Notes: generated from the letters alone by a model not told the origin. Positions 17,260 through 26,746 are shown, counted from the first letter of the stretch. The stretch: DNA of 55,070 nucleotides from Burkholderiales bacterium (GCA_030683105.1 JAUXMZ010000050.1:1-55070); one strand, 5' to 3'. Numbers and translations: made by a program.

Positions 17260-17336
17260 TGGCGGAGTGGACGGGACTCGAACCCGCGACCCCCGGCGTG
17301 ACAGGCCGGTATTCTAACCAACTGAACTACCACTCC
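17260..17336 (-). tRNA. tRNA-Asp (GTC)
   Basis: A 77-nt cloverleaf with encoded CCA. The acceptor stem is GGAGTGG/CCACTCC, the discriminator is G, the anticodon stem-loop is CCGGCCTGTCACGCCGG with anticodon GTC, and the T-loop is GGTTCGAGTCC. It is co-oriented with and just downstream of tRNA-Val. Confidence 0.95.
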
Positions 17337-17350
17337 AAATTCGCACTACC

Positions 17351-17426
17351 TGGTGGGTGCTGACGGGGTCGAACCGCCGACATTCGCCTTGTAAGGGCGA
17401 CGCTCTACCAACTGAGCTAAGCACCC
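17351..17426 (-). tRNA. tRNA-Val (TAC)
   Basis: A 76-nt cloverleaf with encoded CCA. The acceptor is GGGTGCT/AGCACCC and the anticodon stem-loop CGCCCTTACAAGGCG has anticodon TAC. It lies 14 nt upstream of tRNA-Asp in the same transcript, next to the hupB position, as in many betaproteobacteria. Confidence 0.95.
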
Positions 17427-17485
17427 GAAACGCATTCAGGCATGCCCCGGCTTCAACTGCCGGAGCCCCAACACCTTACTTAAGC

Positions 17486-17524
17486 ATTTTGGGGTAGACG
17501 CGCGCCGCGCGACTACCCCAAATT
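17486..17524 (-). terminator. Strong hairpin downstream of hupB remnant
   Basis: TTTGGGGTAG pairs with CTACCCCAAA, extended by CGCGCG on both sides with one mismatch, giving a stem of about 17 bp. It lies 19-57 nt past the stop of the hupB remnant and before tRNA-Val on the minus strand. It was probably the original hupB terminator; there is no strong T-run. Confidence 0.5.
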
Positions 17525-17542
17525 ATTGAAACCTTGGACTGC

Positions 17543-17590
17543 CTACCGCGACTGCGATTTTAACGCATCTTTCAGCGCTTTGCCAGCGTT
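17543..17590 (-). pseudogene. hupB: hupB 3' remnant (HU-beta C-terminus)
   Basis: The minus strand between lon and the tRNA pair, where hupB normally lies, encodes Asn-Ala-Gly-Lys-Ala-Leu-Lys-Asp-Ala-Leu-Lys-Ser-Gln-Ser-Arg and a TAG stop. AGKALKDAL is the near-invariant end of HU proteins (AGKALKDAV). Upstream of this the frame runs into a perfect palindrome and then stops; no HU N-terminus is present in the 145 nt up to lon. The rest of the gene appears to have been lost, with the palindrome at the break. The short match and exact synteny together support the call; a chance match is the alternative. Confidence 0.55.
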
Positions 17591-17628
17591 CAGGAGTTTG
17601 TCGGGCCTGGGCCCGACAAACTCCTGAA
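17589..17628. repeat. Perfect 19-bp palindrome at the hupB break
   Basis: The arms TTCAGGAGTTTGTCGGGCC and its exact complement are separated by 2 nt. The same core (CAGGAGTTTTGTCGG with its partner arm and a CTCCTGAAATGAA flank) occurs at the 3' end of the DUF1329 gene near 33.93 kb. The two therefore look like copies of one REP-like family. Confidence 0.75.
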
Positions 17629-17721
17629 ATGAACAGCACTAAATAACGGGGCGAAAAGTACGCCATGCAAGTGACATTTGATCCGGTTAGCATAGGGTTT
17701 CGACACGTAAAGCTTCTTTAA

Positions 17722-17778
17722 TAAACAGCCTGTCACCCAAGCGTCGATCAACAGCGATCCGTTCCGACAGGCTGTTTA
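17722..17778 (-). terminator. lon transcription terminator overlapping stop codon
   Basis: TAAACAGCCTGTC (17722-17734) is the exact complement of GACAGGCTGTTTA (17766-17778), a 13-bp stem. The lon TAA stop is part of the stem. The loop is about 31 nt and could hold a smaller hairpin. Read on the minus strand the stem is followed by TTAAAGAAGC rather than a run of T, so it may instead protect the mRNA end. Confidence 0.55.
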
Positions 17779-20184
17779 GTGCTTGACCGCCGGTGCGGGC
17801 GCTTCGCTCACGGGCGCCAGCGGCGCTGCATCCGCCTGTTCCGGCAAAGGCTCGGGTTTGCGCTCAAGCGCCATTTCCAGCACGCTGTCGATCCACTTCA
17901 CCGGATGGATGTCGAGATGGTTTTTGACGTTATCCGGAATTTCCGCAAGATCTTTCACGTTCTCTTCCGGAATGAGCACGGTTTTGATGCCGCCGCGATG
18001 CGCCGCGAGCAGTTTTTCCTTGAGGCCGCCAATCGGCAGCACTTCCCCGCGCAGCGTGATTTCACCGGTCATCGCAACGTCTGCGCGCACCGGGATGCCG
18101 GTGAGTGCCGACACCATCGCCGTGCAAATGCCGACACCCGCGCTCGGGCCGTCTTTCGGCGTCGCGCCTTCGGGCAGGTGGATGTGAATGTCGTTTTTCT
18201 GGTAAAAATCGCTCTGGATGCCGAGTAGCCGAGACCTGCTGCGCACCACGGACAATGCCGCCTGCACCGACTCCTGCATCACCTCACCCAACTTGCCGGT
18301 GGTGGTCATCTTGCCTTTGCCCTGCATGACGACCGCCTCTATCGTCAGCAATTCGCCGCCGACTTCGGTCCACGCCAGCCCACACACCTGTCCGACCTGG
18401 TTGTTTTTCTCCGCCATGCCGTAGGTATAGCGCCGCACCCCCAGGTACTTGTCCAGGTTGCGCGCAGTAATCGACACCTTGCGGCTGCCTTTTTCGCTCA
18501 CCAGGGTTTTCACCACCTTGCGGCAGAACTTCGACACCTCGCGCTCGAGGCTGCGCACGCCCGCCTCGCGGGTGTAATAGCGGACGATGTCACGCAGTGC
18601 GCTGTCGGAAACCACGATTTCCTCCGGTTTCAGACCATGATTTTTCATGACCTTAGGCAGCAGGTGCTGCATCGCGATGTGCACCTTCTCGTCCTCGGTG
18701 TAACCCGACAAGCGGATGACTTCCATCCTGTCGAGCAGCGCCGGCGGAATATTCAGCGTATTGGCGGTGGCCACGAACATGACGTCCGACAGATCGTATT
18801 CGACCTCGACGTAGTGATCGACGAAGGTATGGTTCTGCTCGGGATCCAGCACTTCGAGCAGTGCCGAAGCCGGATCACCGCGGAAATCCATGCCCATCTT
18901 GTCAACTTCATCGAGCAGGAACAGCGGGTTGCGCACACCGACCTTGGACATGTTCTGCAGAATTTTCCCGGGCATCGAGCCGATATAGGTGCGGCGGTGG
19001 CCGCGTATCTCCGCCTCGTCGCGAACGCCGCCCAGCGACATGCGCACGAACTTGCGGTTGGTCGCACGCGCGATCGACTGCCCGAGCGAAGTCTTGCCCA
19101 CGCCGGGGGCGCCGACCAGACACAGGATGGGCGCCTTGAGTTTATCCACGCGCTGCTGCACCGCGAGATATTCAACGATCCGCTCCTTGACCTTTTCCAG
19201 ACCGTAGTGGTCCACGTCGAGCACCTTTTCCGCAGCGGTCAGATCGGTGCTGATCTTGCTTTTCTTGCGCCACGGCAGCGTGACCACCGCATCAATGTAA
19301 TTGCGCACCACAGTCGCTTCCGCCGACATCGGCGACATGAGTTTGAGCTTCTTGAGTTCCGCCTCGACTTTCTTGCGCGCCTCTTTGGGCATGCGGGCGG
19401 CCTTGATCTTCTTTTCAACCTCGTCTATATCGGCGCCATCTTCGCTTTCACCAAGTTCTTTCTGGATCGCCTTGACCTGCTCGTTCAGGTAGTACTCGCG
19501 CTGGCTTTTCTCCATCTGGCGCTTGACGCGGCCACGGATGCGCTTCTCGACCTGCAGAATGTCGAGCTCGCTCTCCACCAGCTTGAGAAGATGATCGAGG
19601 CGCTGCTTGACGTCGAACATTTCGAGCACTTCCTGCTTTTGCTCGAGCTTCAGCGGCAGATGCGCGGCTATGGTATCGCCTAACCGGCCGGCCTCGTCGA
19701 TGCCCGCCAGCGAGGTCAGGATCTCGGGGGGAATCTTCTTGTTGAGCTTCACATACTGATCGAACTGCTGGATCATGGTGCGTCGCATCGCCTCGACCTC
19801 GTGATCGCCGCCGGCATCGGCCGGCACCGGCGTTACCGTCACGGTGTAGTGCGTCTTGTCATCGACAATCTCGGTGATGCGCGCGCGCTGACTGCCCTCA
19901 ACCAGCACTTTGACCGTGCCGTCGGGCAGCTTCAGCATCTGCAGAATATTGGCGATGCTGGCGATCTCGTACATATCCTCGGGGGTGGGTTCGTCTTTGG
20001 AAGCGGATTTCTGGGCGACCAGCACGATGCTCTTGCCTGCCTCCATCGCGGTTTCCAGCGCCTTGATGGATTTCGGGCGTCCGACGAACAGCGGAATGAC
20101 CATGTGTGGAAAAACCACCACGTCGCGCAACGGCAGCAACGGCAGCTGTAAGGGGGTGATACTTTGGATTTCAGTGCTGGACAT
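17776..20184 (-). CDS. lon: ATP-dependent protease Lon
   Basis: A cytosolic AAA+ serine protease that degrades damaged and regulatory proteins. At 802 residues it is the standard LonA form: N-terminal substrate domain (about 1-210), coiled region, AAA+ module with Walker [10 protein letters not shown] near residue 360 and Walker [10 protein letters not shown]. The C-terminal protease domain has catalytic Ser in KDGPSAGVG and Lys in [14 protein letters not shown]. The last ~25 residues form a Pro/Ala-rich tail not seen in E. coli Lon. A sigma-32 type promoter lies about 50 nt upstream, fitting heat-shock control. It is downstream of clpX, as usual. Confidence 0.97.
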   Translation of the reverse strand: MSSTEIQSITPLQLPLLPLRDVVVFPHMVIPLFVGRPKSIKALETAMEAGKSIVLVAQKSASKDEPTPEDMYEIASIANILQMLKLPDGTVKVLVEGSQRARITEIVDDKTHYTVTVTPVPADAGGDHEVEAMRRTMIQQFDQYVKLNKKIPPEILTSLAGIDEAGRLGDTIAAHLPLKLEQKQEVLEMFDVKQRLDHLLKLVESELDILQVEKRIRGRVKRQMEKSQREYYLNEQVKAIQKELGESEDGADIDEVEKKIKAARMPKEARKKVEAELKKLKLMSPMSAEATVVRNYIDAVVTLPWRKKSKISTDLTAAEKVLDVDHYGLEKVKERIVEYLAVQQRVDKLKAPILCLVGAPGVGKTSLGQSIARATNRKFVRMSLGGVRDEAEIRGHRRTYIGSMPGKILQNMSKVGVRNPLFLLDEVDKMGMDFRGDPASALLEVLDPEQNHTFVDHYVEVEYDLSDVMFVATANTLNIPPALLDRMEVIRLSGYTEDEKVHIAMQHLLPKVMKNHGLKPEEIVVSDSALRDIVRYYTREAGVRSLEREVSKFCRKVVKTLVSEKGSRKVSITARNLDKYLGVRRYTYGMAEKNNQVGQVCGLAWTEVGGELLTIEAVVMQGKGKMTTTGKLGEVMQESVQAALSVVRSRSRLLGIQSDFYQKNDIHIHLPEGATPKDGPSAGVGICTAMVSALTGIPVRADVAMTGEITLRGEVLPIGGLKEKLLAAHRGGIKTVLIPEENVKDLAEIPDNVKNHLDIHPVKWIDSVLEMALERKPEPLPEQADAAPLAPVSEAPAPAVKH

Positions 20185-20218
20185 GGTGATTTACCTTAAA
20201 TAACAATGCGTATTGCCT

Positions 20219-20246
20219 AGATTGGGGAAACTTCCCTGAATTCAAG
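20219..20246 (-). promoter_or_regulatory. Heat-shock (sigma-32) promoter of lon
   Basis: On the minus strand CTTGAA (20241-20246) and CCCCAATCT (20219-20227) are 13 nt apart. This is close to the sigma-32 consensus CTTGAA-N13-CCCCAT and is placed 35-62 nt before the lon start. lon is a classic heat-shock gene, so the match is biologically sensible. Confidence 0.7.
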
Positions 20247-20309
20247 CAGGACAGCTTCCCTGACTTGCTTATACCCGTTTGCCTGGGCGAATAACGCCTC
20301 AAACCGGGC

Positions 20310-21578
20310 CTACATCGTGGATCCGGCGACCTTGGGCTGGTCGGAATAGATCACCAGCGGCGGCGCATCCCCGGTAATCGTAGCTTCGTCCACCACCACT
20401 TTTACCACGTTTTCCATGGATGGCAGATCAAACATGGTATTGAGCAGCGTAATTTCCAGAATCGAGCGCAACCCCCGCGCTCCGGTCTTGCGCTCGAGCG
20501 CGCGCTTCGACACCGCGCGCAGCGCAGCTTCGCGCACTTCGAGTTCCACGCCTTCCATGGCGAACATTTTCTGATATTGCTTCAGCAGCGCGTTCTTGGG
20601 CTGGGTCAGGATCTGAATCAGCGCCGCCTCGTCGAGTTCTTCCAGTGTTGCCACCACCGGCAGACGGCCGACAAACTCGGGTATCAGACCGTACTTGATC
20701 AGGTCCTCCGGCTGCACGTCGCGCAACGCCTTGCCCAGATCCTTGCGGTTGTCCTTGCTGCGCACATCCGCGCCAAAGCCGATGCCGCTTTTTTCCGACC
20801 TTGCGCGTATGACCTTTTCGAGGCCGTCAAAAGCGCCACCACATACGAACAGGATGTTGGTGGTATCGACCTGCACGAATTCCTGGTTCGGGTGCTTGCG
20901 CCCGCCCTGGGGCGGCACCGAGGCGATGGTGCCCTCGATCAGCTTCAGCAACGCCTGTTGCACGCCCTCGCCCGACACGTCGCGCGTGATCGACGGATTG
21001 TCGGATTTGCGCGAAATCTTGTCGATTTCATCTATGTAAACAATGCCGCGCTGCGCCTTGTCGACATCGTAATCGCACTTTTGCAGCAGTTTCTGGATGA
21101 TGTTCTCGACGTCTTCACCGACATAGCCGGCTTCGGTCAGGGTGGTGGCATCCGCCATCACAAACGGCACGTTCAACAACCGCGCCAGCGTTTGCGCCAG
21201 CAGCGTTTTGCCCGAACCGGTCGGCCCGATCAGCAGGATGTTGGACTTGGCGAGTTCGACTTCGTCATTCTTGCTGCTGGTCTTGAGGCGTTTGTAGTGG
21301 TTGTAAACCGCCACCGAGAGTATCTTTTTGGCAAGGTCCTGTCCGATCACATACTGGTCGAGTATGGAGCGAATCTCGTGAGGGATCGGCAGGTCCGATT
21401 TAGCGCCTTTGCCGCCCTGCTCGCCCTGGGTCTCCTCGCGGATAATATCGTTGCACAGCTCTATGCACTCGTCGCAGATGAACACCGACGGGCCGGCTAT
21501 GAGTTTACGGACCTCGTGCTGGCTTTTCCCGCAGAACGAGCAATACAGCAGTTTTTCGCCGCCGACTTTATCTGTCAT
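20310..21578 (-). CDS. clpX: ATP-dependent Clp protease ATP-binding subunit ClpX
   Basis: The AAA+ unfoldase that feeds substrates to ClpP. The N-terminal zinc-binding domain has C13, C16, C35 and C38 ([16 protein letters not shown]). Walker A is [12 protein letters not shown] (about residue 118) and Walker B is [11 protein letters not shown]. Pore and sensor motifs ([20 protein letters not shown]) are present. An IGF-type ClpP-binding loop appears as [10 protein letters not shown]. Length 422, standard. It is followed by lon after about 125 nt, which contain a weak GC-rich hairpin near 20270-20310 and the lon promoter. Confidence 0.97.
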   Translation of the reverse strand: MTDKVGGEKLLYCSFCGKSQHEVRKLIAGPSVFICDECIELCNDIIREETQGEQGGKGAKSDLPIPHEIRSILDQYVIGQDLAKKILSVAVYNHYKRLKTSSKNDEVELAKSNILLIGPTGSGKTLLAQTLARLLNVPFVMADATTLTEAGYVGEDVENIIQKLLQKCDYDVDKAQRGIVYIDEIDKISRKSDNPSITRDVSGEGVQQALLKLIEGTIASVPPQGGRKHPNQEFVQVDTTNILFVCGGAFDGLEKVIRARSEKSGIGFGADVRSKDNRKDLGKALRDVQPEDLIKYGLIPEFVGRLPVVATLEELDEAALIQILTQPKNALLKQYQKMFAMEGVELEVREAALRAVSKRALERKTGARGLRSILEITLLNTMFDLPSMENVVKVVVDEATITGDAPPLVIYSDQPKVAGSTM

Positions 21579-21647
21579 GTCCGCTTTTCCTCTGACTCCG
21601 TGGTTTAAGACATCGCACTGCCACTAAAATTCCTCCCGTCCGCAGAC

Positions 21648-22277
21648 TCAGGCCGCAGCGGCGCTTTCCGCTCTGCTGATCAGCACCTTGTCGACCAGGC
21701 CGTAAGCGACCGCCTGATCGCCGCTCAGGAAGTTATCGCGGTCGGTATCTTTTTCTATCGCTTCTATCTTTTGCCCTGAATGCATGGCCATGATTTCGTT
21801 GAGGCGGCCCTTGAGGTACAGGATCTCCTTGGCGTGAATTTCAATATCCGAGGCCTGGCCCTGGAAGCCGCCCATCGGCTGATGAATCATCACCCGGGAG
21901 TTGGGCAGGCAGAAGCGCTTGCCCTTGGCGCCGGCAGCCAGCAGCAGCGCGCCCATGCTCGCCGCCTGCCCTACGCACAGCGTAGATACGTCCGGCTTGA
22001 TGAACTGCATGGTGTCGTAGATCGCCAGCCCCGCGGAAACCGAGCCCCCCGGAGAGTTGATGTAAAACGAAATATCCTTGTCCGGATTGTCCGATTCCAG
22101 GAACAGCAGCTGCGCGACGATCAGGTTGGCGGTGACCTCGGTCACCGGGCCGACCAGAAACACCACGCGCTCCTTGAGCAGTCGCGAATATATATCGTAA
22201 GCGCGCTCGCCGCGCCCGCTTTGCTCGATGACCATCGGGATCATGCCGAGGGCCTGCGGCTCCGTGTAGCGCGTCAT
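21648..22277 (-). CDS. clpP: ATP-dependent Clp protease proteolytic subunit ClpP
   Basis: A serine peptidase forming a 14-subunit chamber that works with ClpX. The catalytic triad is intact: S107 ([10 protein letters not shown]), H132 (VMIHQPMGG) and D181 (DTDRDNF). The N-terminus [19 protein letters not shown] includes the usual short propeptide and axial loop. 209 residues. The start overlaps the tig stop by 4 nt (ATGA). Confidence 0.97.
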   Translation of the reverse strand: MTRYTEPQALGMIPMVIEQSGRGERAYDIYSRLLKERVVFLVGPVTEVTANLIVAQLLFLESDNPDKDISFYINSPGGSVSAGLAIYDTMQFIKPDVSTLCVGQAASMGALLLAAGAKGKRFCLPNSRVMIHQPMGGFQGQASDIEIHAKEILYLKGRLNEIMAMHSGQKIEAIEKDTDRDNFLSGDQAVAYGLVDKVLISRAESAAAA

Positions 22278-23584
22278 TGCTTGTTCTCCATCAGTTCATC
22301 AAACGCAATCGCCTTGTCTTCAACCTTGGCCGCGCCCATTGCCCAGGTCACCACATTATCTTCAAGCACCATGGATTCAATCTCGCGCAGGCGTTCCGGA
22401 GACTGGTAAAACCATTTGATCACTTCCTCGGCGTGCTCATAGCTCTGCGCCTGCTCTTCGACCACCGCCCGCACCTGCTCGGGAGTGGCGCGCAGGTTGT
22501 GGGTCTTGACCACTTCGGCAAGGATCAGCCCTAGATTGACGCGGCGCTGGGCCTGTTTCTCGAACACTTCGGACGGGATCGGCATGTCATCCTTGACCGG
22601 GATGCCGCGCGCAGCCAGATCCTGGCGCGCCTGAGTCTGCATGCGCTGGATCTCCATCTCCACCAGAGACTTCGGCACCTCGATCTGAGTGACATCGAGC
22701 AGGGCCTGCATCACTTGGTCTTTCTGGCGGCTTTTGAGCCGGCCTTTGACCTCGCGCTCAAGATTAGCCCTGATTTCAGCGCGCATCTTGCCGATATCGC
22801 CATCATCTATCCCCAGAGCCTTGGCAAAATCAGCATCGACTTCGGGCAGCTTGGGCGCGGCAACCTGTGTCAGCGTGACCTCGAAAGTCGCGGTTTTTCC
22901 CGCAACCTCGCGCCCATGGTAATCGTCCGGGAAACGCAGTTCAAAAGTCCGCGATTCGCTGCTTTTCATGCCCCGCAGCTGTGTTTCGAACTCCGGAAGC
23001 AGCCGTCCTTCGCCCAGCACGACCGTGGAATCCTTTGCAGCCGAGCCGTTGAATTCCTGGCCGTCTATCGTTCCACGATAACTGATGGTAAGGCGGTCGC
23101 CATCCGCGGCCGCACGTTCGGCAGGGTCAAAGCTGGCGCGCTGCTTGCGCATGATCTCAATTGTCTTGTCGACCTCGACATCGGTGACTTCAAGCGCCGG
23201 CCGGGTGATGGTCTGTTTCGAGATGTCGCCCACTACGATCTCGGGATAAACCTCGAACGTGGCGCTGTACTCAAACTTGCCGGCGTTATCTTCAGGCGGC
23301 TTGGCCTCGAACTTCGGGTAACCTGCCACTTTCAAATTCTGTTGCGTGACAGCTTCACCAAAGGTCTTTTGCAGTGTGTCGCCGAGCACCTCCTGACGCA
23401 CTTGTCCGCCATATTGCTGCACCACCACCTTGAATGGCACTTTTCCGGGCCGGAAACCGTGCATTTTTACGGTACGTGAAAGGTGTTTGAGGCGGTTTTC
23501 CACCTCGCTGTCGATTTCCGCCATGGGAACGGCGATGCTAAGACGCCGCTCCAACTGGCCCAACGTTTCCAAGTTCGCTTGCAT
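22274..23584 (-). CDS. tig: Trigger factor
   Basis: A ribosome-bound chaperone and prolyl isomerase that receives nascent chains. The N-terminal ribosome-binding domain contains the signature [13 protein letters not shown] (GFRxGKxP loop, about residues 44-50). A FKBP domain follows ([19 protein letters not shown]) and then a helical C-terminal domain. 436 residues, standard. It is the first protein gene of the tig-clpP-clpX cluster, just downstream of tRNA-Leu. Confidence 0.97.
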   Translation of the reverse strand: MQANLETLGQLERRLSIAVPMAEIDSEVENRLKHLSRTVKMHGFRPGKVPFKVVVQQYGGQVRQEVLGDTLQKTFGEAVTQQNLKVAGYPKFEAKPPEDNAGKFEYSATFEVYPEIVVGDISKQTITRPALEVTDVEVDKTIEIMRKQRASFDPAERAAADGDRLTISYRGTIDGQEFNGSAAKDSTVVLGEGRLLPEFETQLRGMKSSESRTFELRFPDDYHGREVAGKTATFEVTLTQVAAPKLPEVDADFAKALGIDDGDIGKMRAEIRANLEREVKGRLKSRQKDQVMQALLDVTQIEVPKSLVEMEIQRMQTQARQDLAARGIPVKDDMPIPSEVFEKQAQRRVNLGLILAEVVKTHNLRATPEQVRAVVEEQAQSYEHAEEVIKWFYQSPERLREIESMVLEDNVVTWAMGAAKVEDKAIAFDELMENKQ

Positions 23585-23620
23585 TTAAATTAACTATCCT
23601 TTTAACAACGACGTCATATC

Positions 23621-23705
23621 TGGTGCGAAAGGAGGGACTCGAACCCACACGCCTTTCGGCGCCAGAACCTAAATCTGGTGCGTCTACCAATTTCGCCACT
23701 TTCGC
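23621..23705 (-). tRNA. tRNA-Leu (TAG)
   Basis: An 85-nt class II tRNA with encoded CCA. The acceptor is GCGAAAG/CTTTCGC, the anticodon stem-loop CCAGATTTAGGTTCTGG has anticodon TAG, and there is a long variable arm (CGCCGAAAGGCG). It lies just upstream of tig on the same strand, as in many betaproteobacteria. Confidence 0.95.
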
Positions 23706-23713
23706 GCACGCTG

Positions 23714-23759
23714 CTTTTGGAACCTGTCGATTGTAATATAATCAGCACTCTACCGTCAG
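23714..23759. promoter_or_regulatory. Overlapping divergent promoters: tRNA-Leu/tig and hpnC
   Basis: For the minus strand, CTGACG (23754-23759) and TACAAT (23730-23735) are 18 nt apart, a plausible sigma-70 promoter starting about 20 nt upstream of tRNA-Leu. For the plus strand, a perfect TATAAT lies at 23737-23742, about 33 nt before the hpnC ATG, with only a weak -35 (CTTTTG). The two -10 elements lie side by side, so the promoters may compete. Confidence 0.45.
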
Positions 23760-23774
23760 CGGCCAAAGCTTGCA

Positions 23775-24635
23775 ATGAATCTTAACACATTTACGCAAGC
23801 TATTGATAACAATATATATAATACCATTCCAATGACGGCCCGCCATTACGAAAATTTTCCTGTTGCATCCCTGCTTTTACCCTCTGAATTCCGCCATCCG
23901 GTCACCCTGATTTATCGTTTTGCCCGCGAAGCCGACGATTTTGCCGACGAGGGCGACGCTCCGGACGCGGTCCGGCTGGCCCAGCTCGACGCGTTTCGCC
24001 AGGAATTGCTCAGGCTCGAAACCGGCACACCGCCGGCAATACCCTGGTTTGAGACGCTCAGTGAGGTTATCCGAAAACACGGGCTGCCCATAGCCGCATT
24101 TCGCGACCTTTTATCCGCGTTTTCTCAGGATGTCACCAAAAAGCGCTACGCCGACTACGGCGAGTCGCTTGATTATTGCAGCCGCTCGGCCAACCCGGTC
24201 GGCCGCCTGTTGCTGACACTCTACGGCGCGGCCACGCCGCAGAATCTCGCCTATTCCGACGCGATTTGTTCCAGCCTGCAACTCATTAATTTCCTGCAGG
24301 ATGTGGCCATCGATTACCAGAAGGAGCGCATCTACCTGCCGCAGGACGAAATGCTGCGTTTCGGTATCACCGAACGACAGATCGCCGCGGGCGATACCGG
24401 CGGCAATTGGCAGCCATTCATGGCGTTCCAGGTCGAGCGCACCCGCGCTTTGCTCCAGTCGGGCGCACCGCTGGGCCGCATCCTCAGGGGCCGGCTGGGG
24501 CTGGAAATGCGCATGATCATCCAGGGCGGCACCCGCATTCTGGACAAAATTGCCGCCGTTGACGGCGATATCTACCGCCATCGCCCGGTATTGCGCTGGT
24601 TCGACTGGCCGCTGATGTTGTTGCGCTCGTTGTGA
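23775..24635 (+). CDS. hpnC: Hopanoid-type squalene synthase subunit HpnC
   Basis: HpnC converts presqualene diphosphate to hydroxysqualene in the bacterial HpnCDE route to squalene. The 286-residue protein has the class I prenyl synthase motifs: the first aspartate-rich motif READDFADEGD (D54, D55, D58) and a second one, LQDVAIDYQKERIYLP. The start HYENFPVASLLLP is a hallmark of HpnC. The first ATG (23775) is used; an internal ATG at 23832 (MTARHYENF) is an alternative because no good ribosome site precedes either. The stop overlaps the hpnD start by 4 nt (GTGA). Confidence 0.92.
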   Translation: MNLNTFTQAIDNNIYNTIPMTARHYENFPVASLLLPSEFRHPVTLIYRFAREADDFADEGDAPDAVRLAQLDAFRQELLRLETGTPPAIPWFETLSEVIRKHGLPIAAFRDLLSAFSQDVTKKRYADYGESLDYCSRSANPVGRLLLTLYGAATPQNLAYSDAICSSLQLINFLQDVAIDYQKERIYLPQDEMLRFGITERQIAAGDTGGNWQPFMAFQVERTRALLQSGAPLGRILRGRLGLEMRMIIQGGTRILDKIAAVDGDIYRHRPVLRWFDWPLMLLRSL

Positions 24636-25474
24636 ACACAATGAATCCTCACGCCTACTGTCAGGAGAAGACTGCGCACAGCGGTTCAAGCTTTTACTAC
24701 AGCTTCCTGTTTCTGCCCGAAGCGCAGCGGCGTGCGATCACCGCACTTTATGCATTTTGCCGCGAGGTCGACGATGTCGTCGACGAATGCACCGACACCA
24801 CAGTCGCGCGCATGAAACTCGCCTGGTGGCGCAAGGAAGTCGCGGGTGCTTATCAGGGCCAGCCGCAGCATCCGGTGACGCGCGCCCTGTCCGAGGTCGC
24901 AGGCCAGTTCAATCTCCAGGAACGGCATCTGCAGGAGATTATCGACGGCATGGAGATGGACCTTGAATACGACCGCTACCCCGATTTTGAAGCACTGAAA
25001 CTGTATTGCTACCGCGTTGCGAGCGTGGTCGGCCTGCTGTCAGCCGAAATTTTCGGCTATCGGGACCAGCGCACGCTGCAGTATGCCGCCGATCTCGGCA
25101 TGGCATTTCAACTGACCAACATCATCCGTGATGTGGGCGAGGATGCGCGGCGCGGCCGCGTCTATCTGCCTCTCGACGAATTGCAGCAGTACGGCGTGAG
25201 CATCGCCGATATTTCGCAGGCGCGTGAAACGGACAATTTCAGGCGCCTGATGGAATATCAGATCCGCCGGGCGCTCGAGTATTACGAGCGGGCGTTCGAG
25301 CAACTGCCCGCAGCCGACCGCAAGCCGCAGCGCGCCGGCATCATCATGGCGGCAATTTACCGCACGCTGCTCGAGGAAATCCGGGCCGATGGGTGTCATG
25401 TGCTTACGCAGCGCACCTCGCTGACCCCGATACGAAAATTGTGGATCGCGTGGAAAACCTGGATCAAGAACTGA
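24632..25474 (+). CDS. hpnD: Presqualene diphosphate synthase HpnD
   Basis: Condenses two farnesyl diphosphates to presqualene diphosphate. 280 residues from a GTG start that overlaps hpnC. Aspartate-rich motif 1 is CREVDDVVDE (D47, D48, D51) and motif 2 is NIIRDVGEDARRGRVYLP. The N-terminus SSFYYSFLFLP and the ending LIRADGCHVL-like segment (here EIRADGCHVL) are typical of HpnD. It forms a pair with HpnC. The TGA stop is followed at once by a long repeat tract. Confidence 0.93.
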   Translation: MNTMNPHAYCQEKTAHSGSSFYYSFLFLPEAQRRAITALYAFCREVDDVVDECTDTTVARMKLAWWRKEVAGAYQGQPQHPVTRALSEVAGQFNLQERHLQEIIDGMEMDLEYDRYPDFEALKLYCYRVASVVGLLSAEIFGYRDQRTLQYAADLGMAFQLTNIIRDVGEDARRGRVYLPLDELQQYGVSIADISQARETDNFRRLMEYQIRRALEYYERAFEQLPAADRKPQRAGIIMAAIYRTLLEEIRADGCHVLTQRTSLTPIRKLWIAWKTWIKN

Positions 25475-25566
25475 TTCGTGACTCGTGGTTCGTGGTTCGT
25501 GGTTCGTGATTGGTGATTGGTGATTGGTGATTGGTGATTGGTGATTGGTGATTCGTGATTAGTCAC
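25472..25566. repeat. Long single-arm heptad tract after hpnD
   Basis: Starting in the hpnD stop codon, about four TCGTGGT-type units pass into at least six consecutive GTGATTG units, then GTGATTCGTGATTAG. No matching opposite arm of similar length follows. One tract thus contains two of the unit types found separately elsewhere (2.5 kb and 4.0 kb), directly adjoining. Confidence 0.9.
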
Positions 25567-25613
25567 GCATCGGAATGTATAATCAGTCACGTTTTTCGAT
25601 GGGAAGCGCCCTT

Positions 25614-26726
25614 ATGCAGACCAAAATTCCCTGTGTCATCATGCGCGGCGGCACTTCGCGCGGGCCGTTCTTCAAGCTCTCCGACCTGCCCGGCGACATC
25701 CCCACCCGCGACGCGGTGCTGCTCTCGGTGATGGGCTCGCCGCACCAGATCCAGGTCGATGGCATCGGCGGCGCGCACTCGGTGACGAGCAAGGTCGCAA
25801 TGGTCAGCAGATCGAAGCGTTCAGACGCCGACGTCGATTATCTGTTCGCGCAAGTACAGATCAACGAGAGCATCGTCGATACCAGGCCAAACTGCGGCAA
25901 CATGCTGGTCGCTGTCGGTCCGTTCGCGATCGAGGCGGGCCTGGTGCCGGCGAGAAACGGCGAGACGCCGGTGCGTATTTTCAACGTCAACACGCAATCG
26001 CTGGTCGAAGCGATCGTCCAGACGCCCGGCGGTTTGGTCAACTATGAAGGCAACGCAGCGATCGATGGTGTGCCGGGCACCGCGGCGCCGGTCGGCATCA
26101 ACTTCAAGAGTGCAATCGGATCAGTCACTAATAAGCTGCTGCCCACCGGCAAGCCGTCAGATGTCATCGATGGCATGGAAGTGAGCTGCGTGGACGTCGC
26201 GATGCCCATCGTCCTGATGCACGCGGAAGCGTTCGGCAAGACCGGCCACGAGTCCGCCGTCGAGCTCGATGCGGACAGGAAGATGCTCGAGCGCATGGAG
26301 ACAATTCGCGTCAAGGCCGGTGTACTGATGGGCATGGGCGACGTTTCGAAGTCGGTGGTGCCGAAAATGGCCCTGCTGTCGAAGCCGCGCAACGGCGGCG
26401 TCATCGCTTCGCGCTACTTCGTGCCCGAGACCTGCCACAAAGCGCACCCGGTGACCGGAACGGTGTGCATCGCCGCGGCCTGCGCCATACCCGGAACGGT
26501 GGCCTCGCAGATCGCTTCCCTTCCGCCGGCGCCCCAGGGCATGATCAGGATCGAGCACCCCCAAGGCATGATCATGATCGACCTTGACGTCGACTTCACA
26601 GACGGCAAGCAGGCGCTGCGCCGCGCCGCGCTGATCCGCACCGCCCGCCGCATCTTCGAGGGCAGCGTCTTCGTGCCCGGGAAAGTCTGGGCGGGCCAGA
26701 AGCAGCCGGCCAAAGCTGCGGCCTAG
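25614..26726 (+). CDS. PrpF/GalD-family 4-oxalomesaconate tautomerase-like protein
   Basis: The protein belongs to the PrpF family of diaminopimelate-epimerase fold isomerases. It starts MQTKIPCVIMRGGTSRGPFF, with the family signature RGGTS, followed by MGSPHQIQVDGIGGAHSVTSK, RPNCGNMLVAVGPFAIEAG and the C-terminal cysteine region PVTGTVCIAAACAIPGT. The best relatives I recall are 4-oxalomesaconate tautomerases (GalD, gallate catabolism) and PrpF aconitate isomerases. I use the ATG at 25614, which has GGGAAG about 8 nt upstream. A TATAAT at 25578-25583 suggests transcription begins after the longer frame's ATG (25575), although the -35 is poor. It separates hpnD from hpnE and has no obvious role in squalene synthesis. 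370 residues. Confidence 0.85.
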   Translation: MQTKIPCVIMRGGTSRGPFFKLSDLPGDIPTRDAVLLSVMGSPHQIQVDGIGGAHSVTSKVAMVSRSKRSDADVDYLFAQVQINESIVDTRPNCGNMLVAVGPFAIEAGLVPARNGETPVRIFNVNTQSLVEAIVQTPGGLVNYEGNAAIDGVPGTAAPVGINFKSAIGSVTNKLLPTGKPSDVIDGMEVSCVDVAMPIVLMHAEAFGKTGHESAVELDADRKMLERMETIRVKAGVLMGMGDVSKSVVPKMALLSKPRNGGVIASRYFVPETCHKAHPVTGTVCIAAACAIPGTVASQIASLPPAPQGMIRIEHPQGMIMIDLDVDFTDGKQALRRAALIRTARRIFEGSVFVPGKVWAGQKQPAKAAA

Positions 26727-26746
26727 CGCTCTCGGATCCCTTCCCC

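Noticed and set aside
25472-25566. Regular repeats that could be taken for a CRISPR array
   Set aside because: The units are 7 nt and directly adjoining, with no unique spacers of 25-40 nt and no cas genes nearby.
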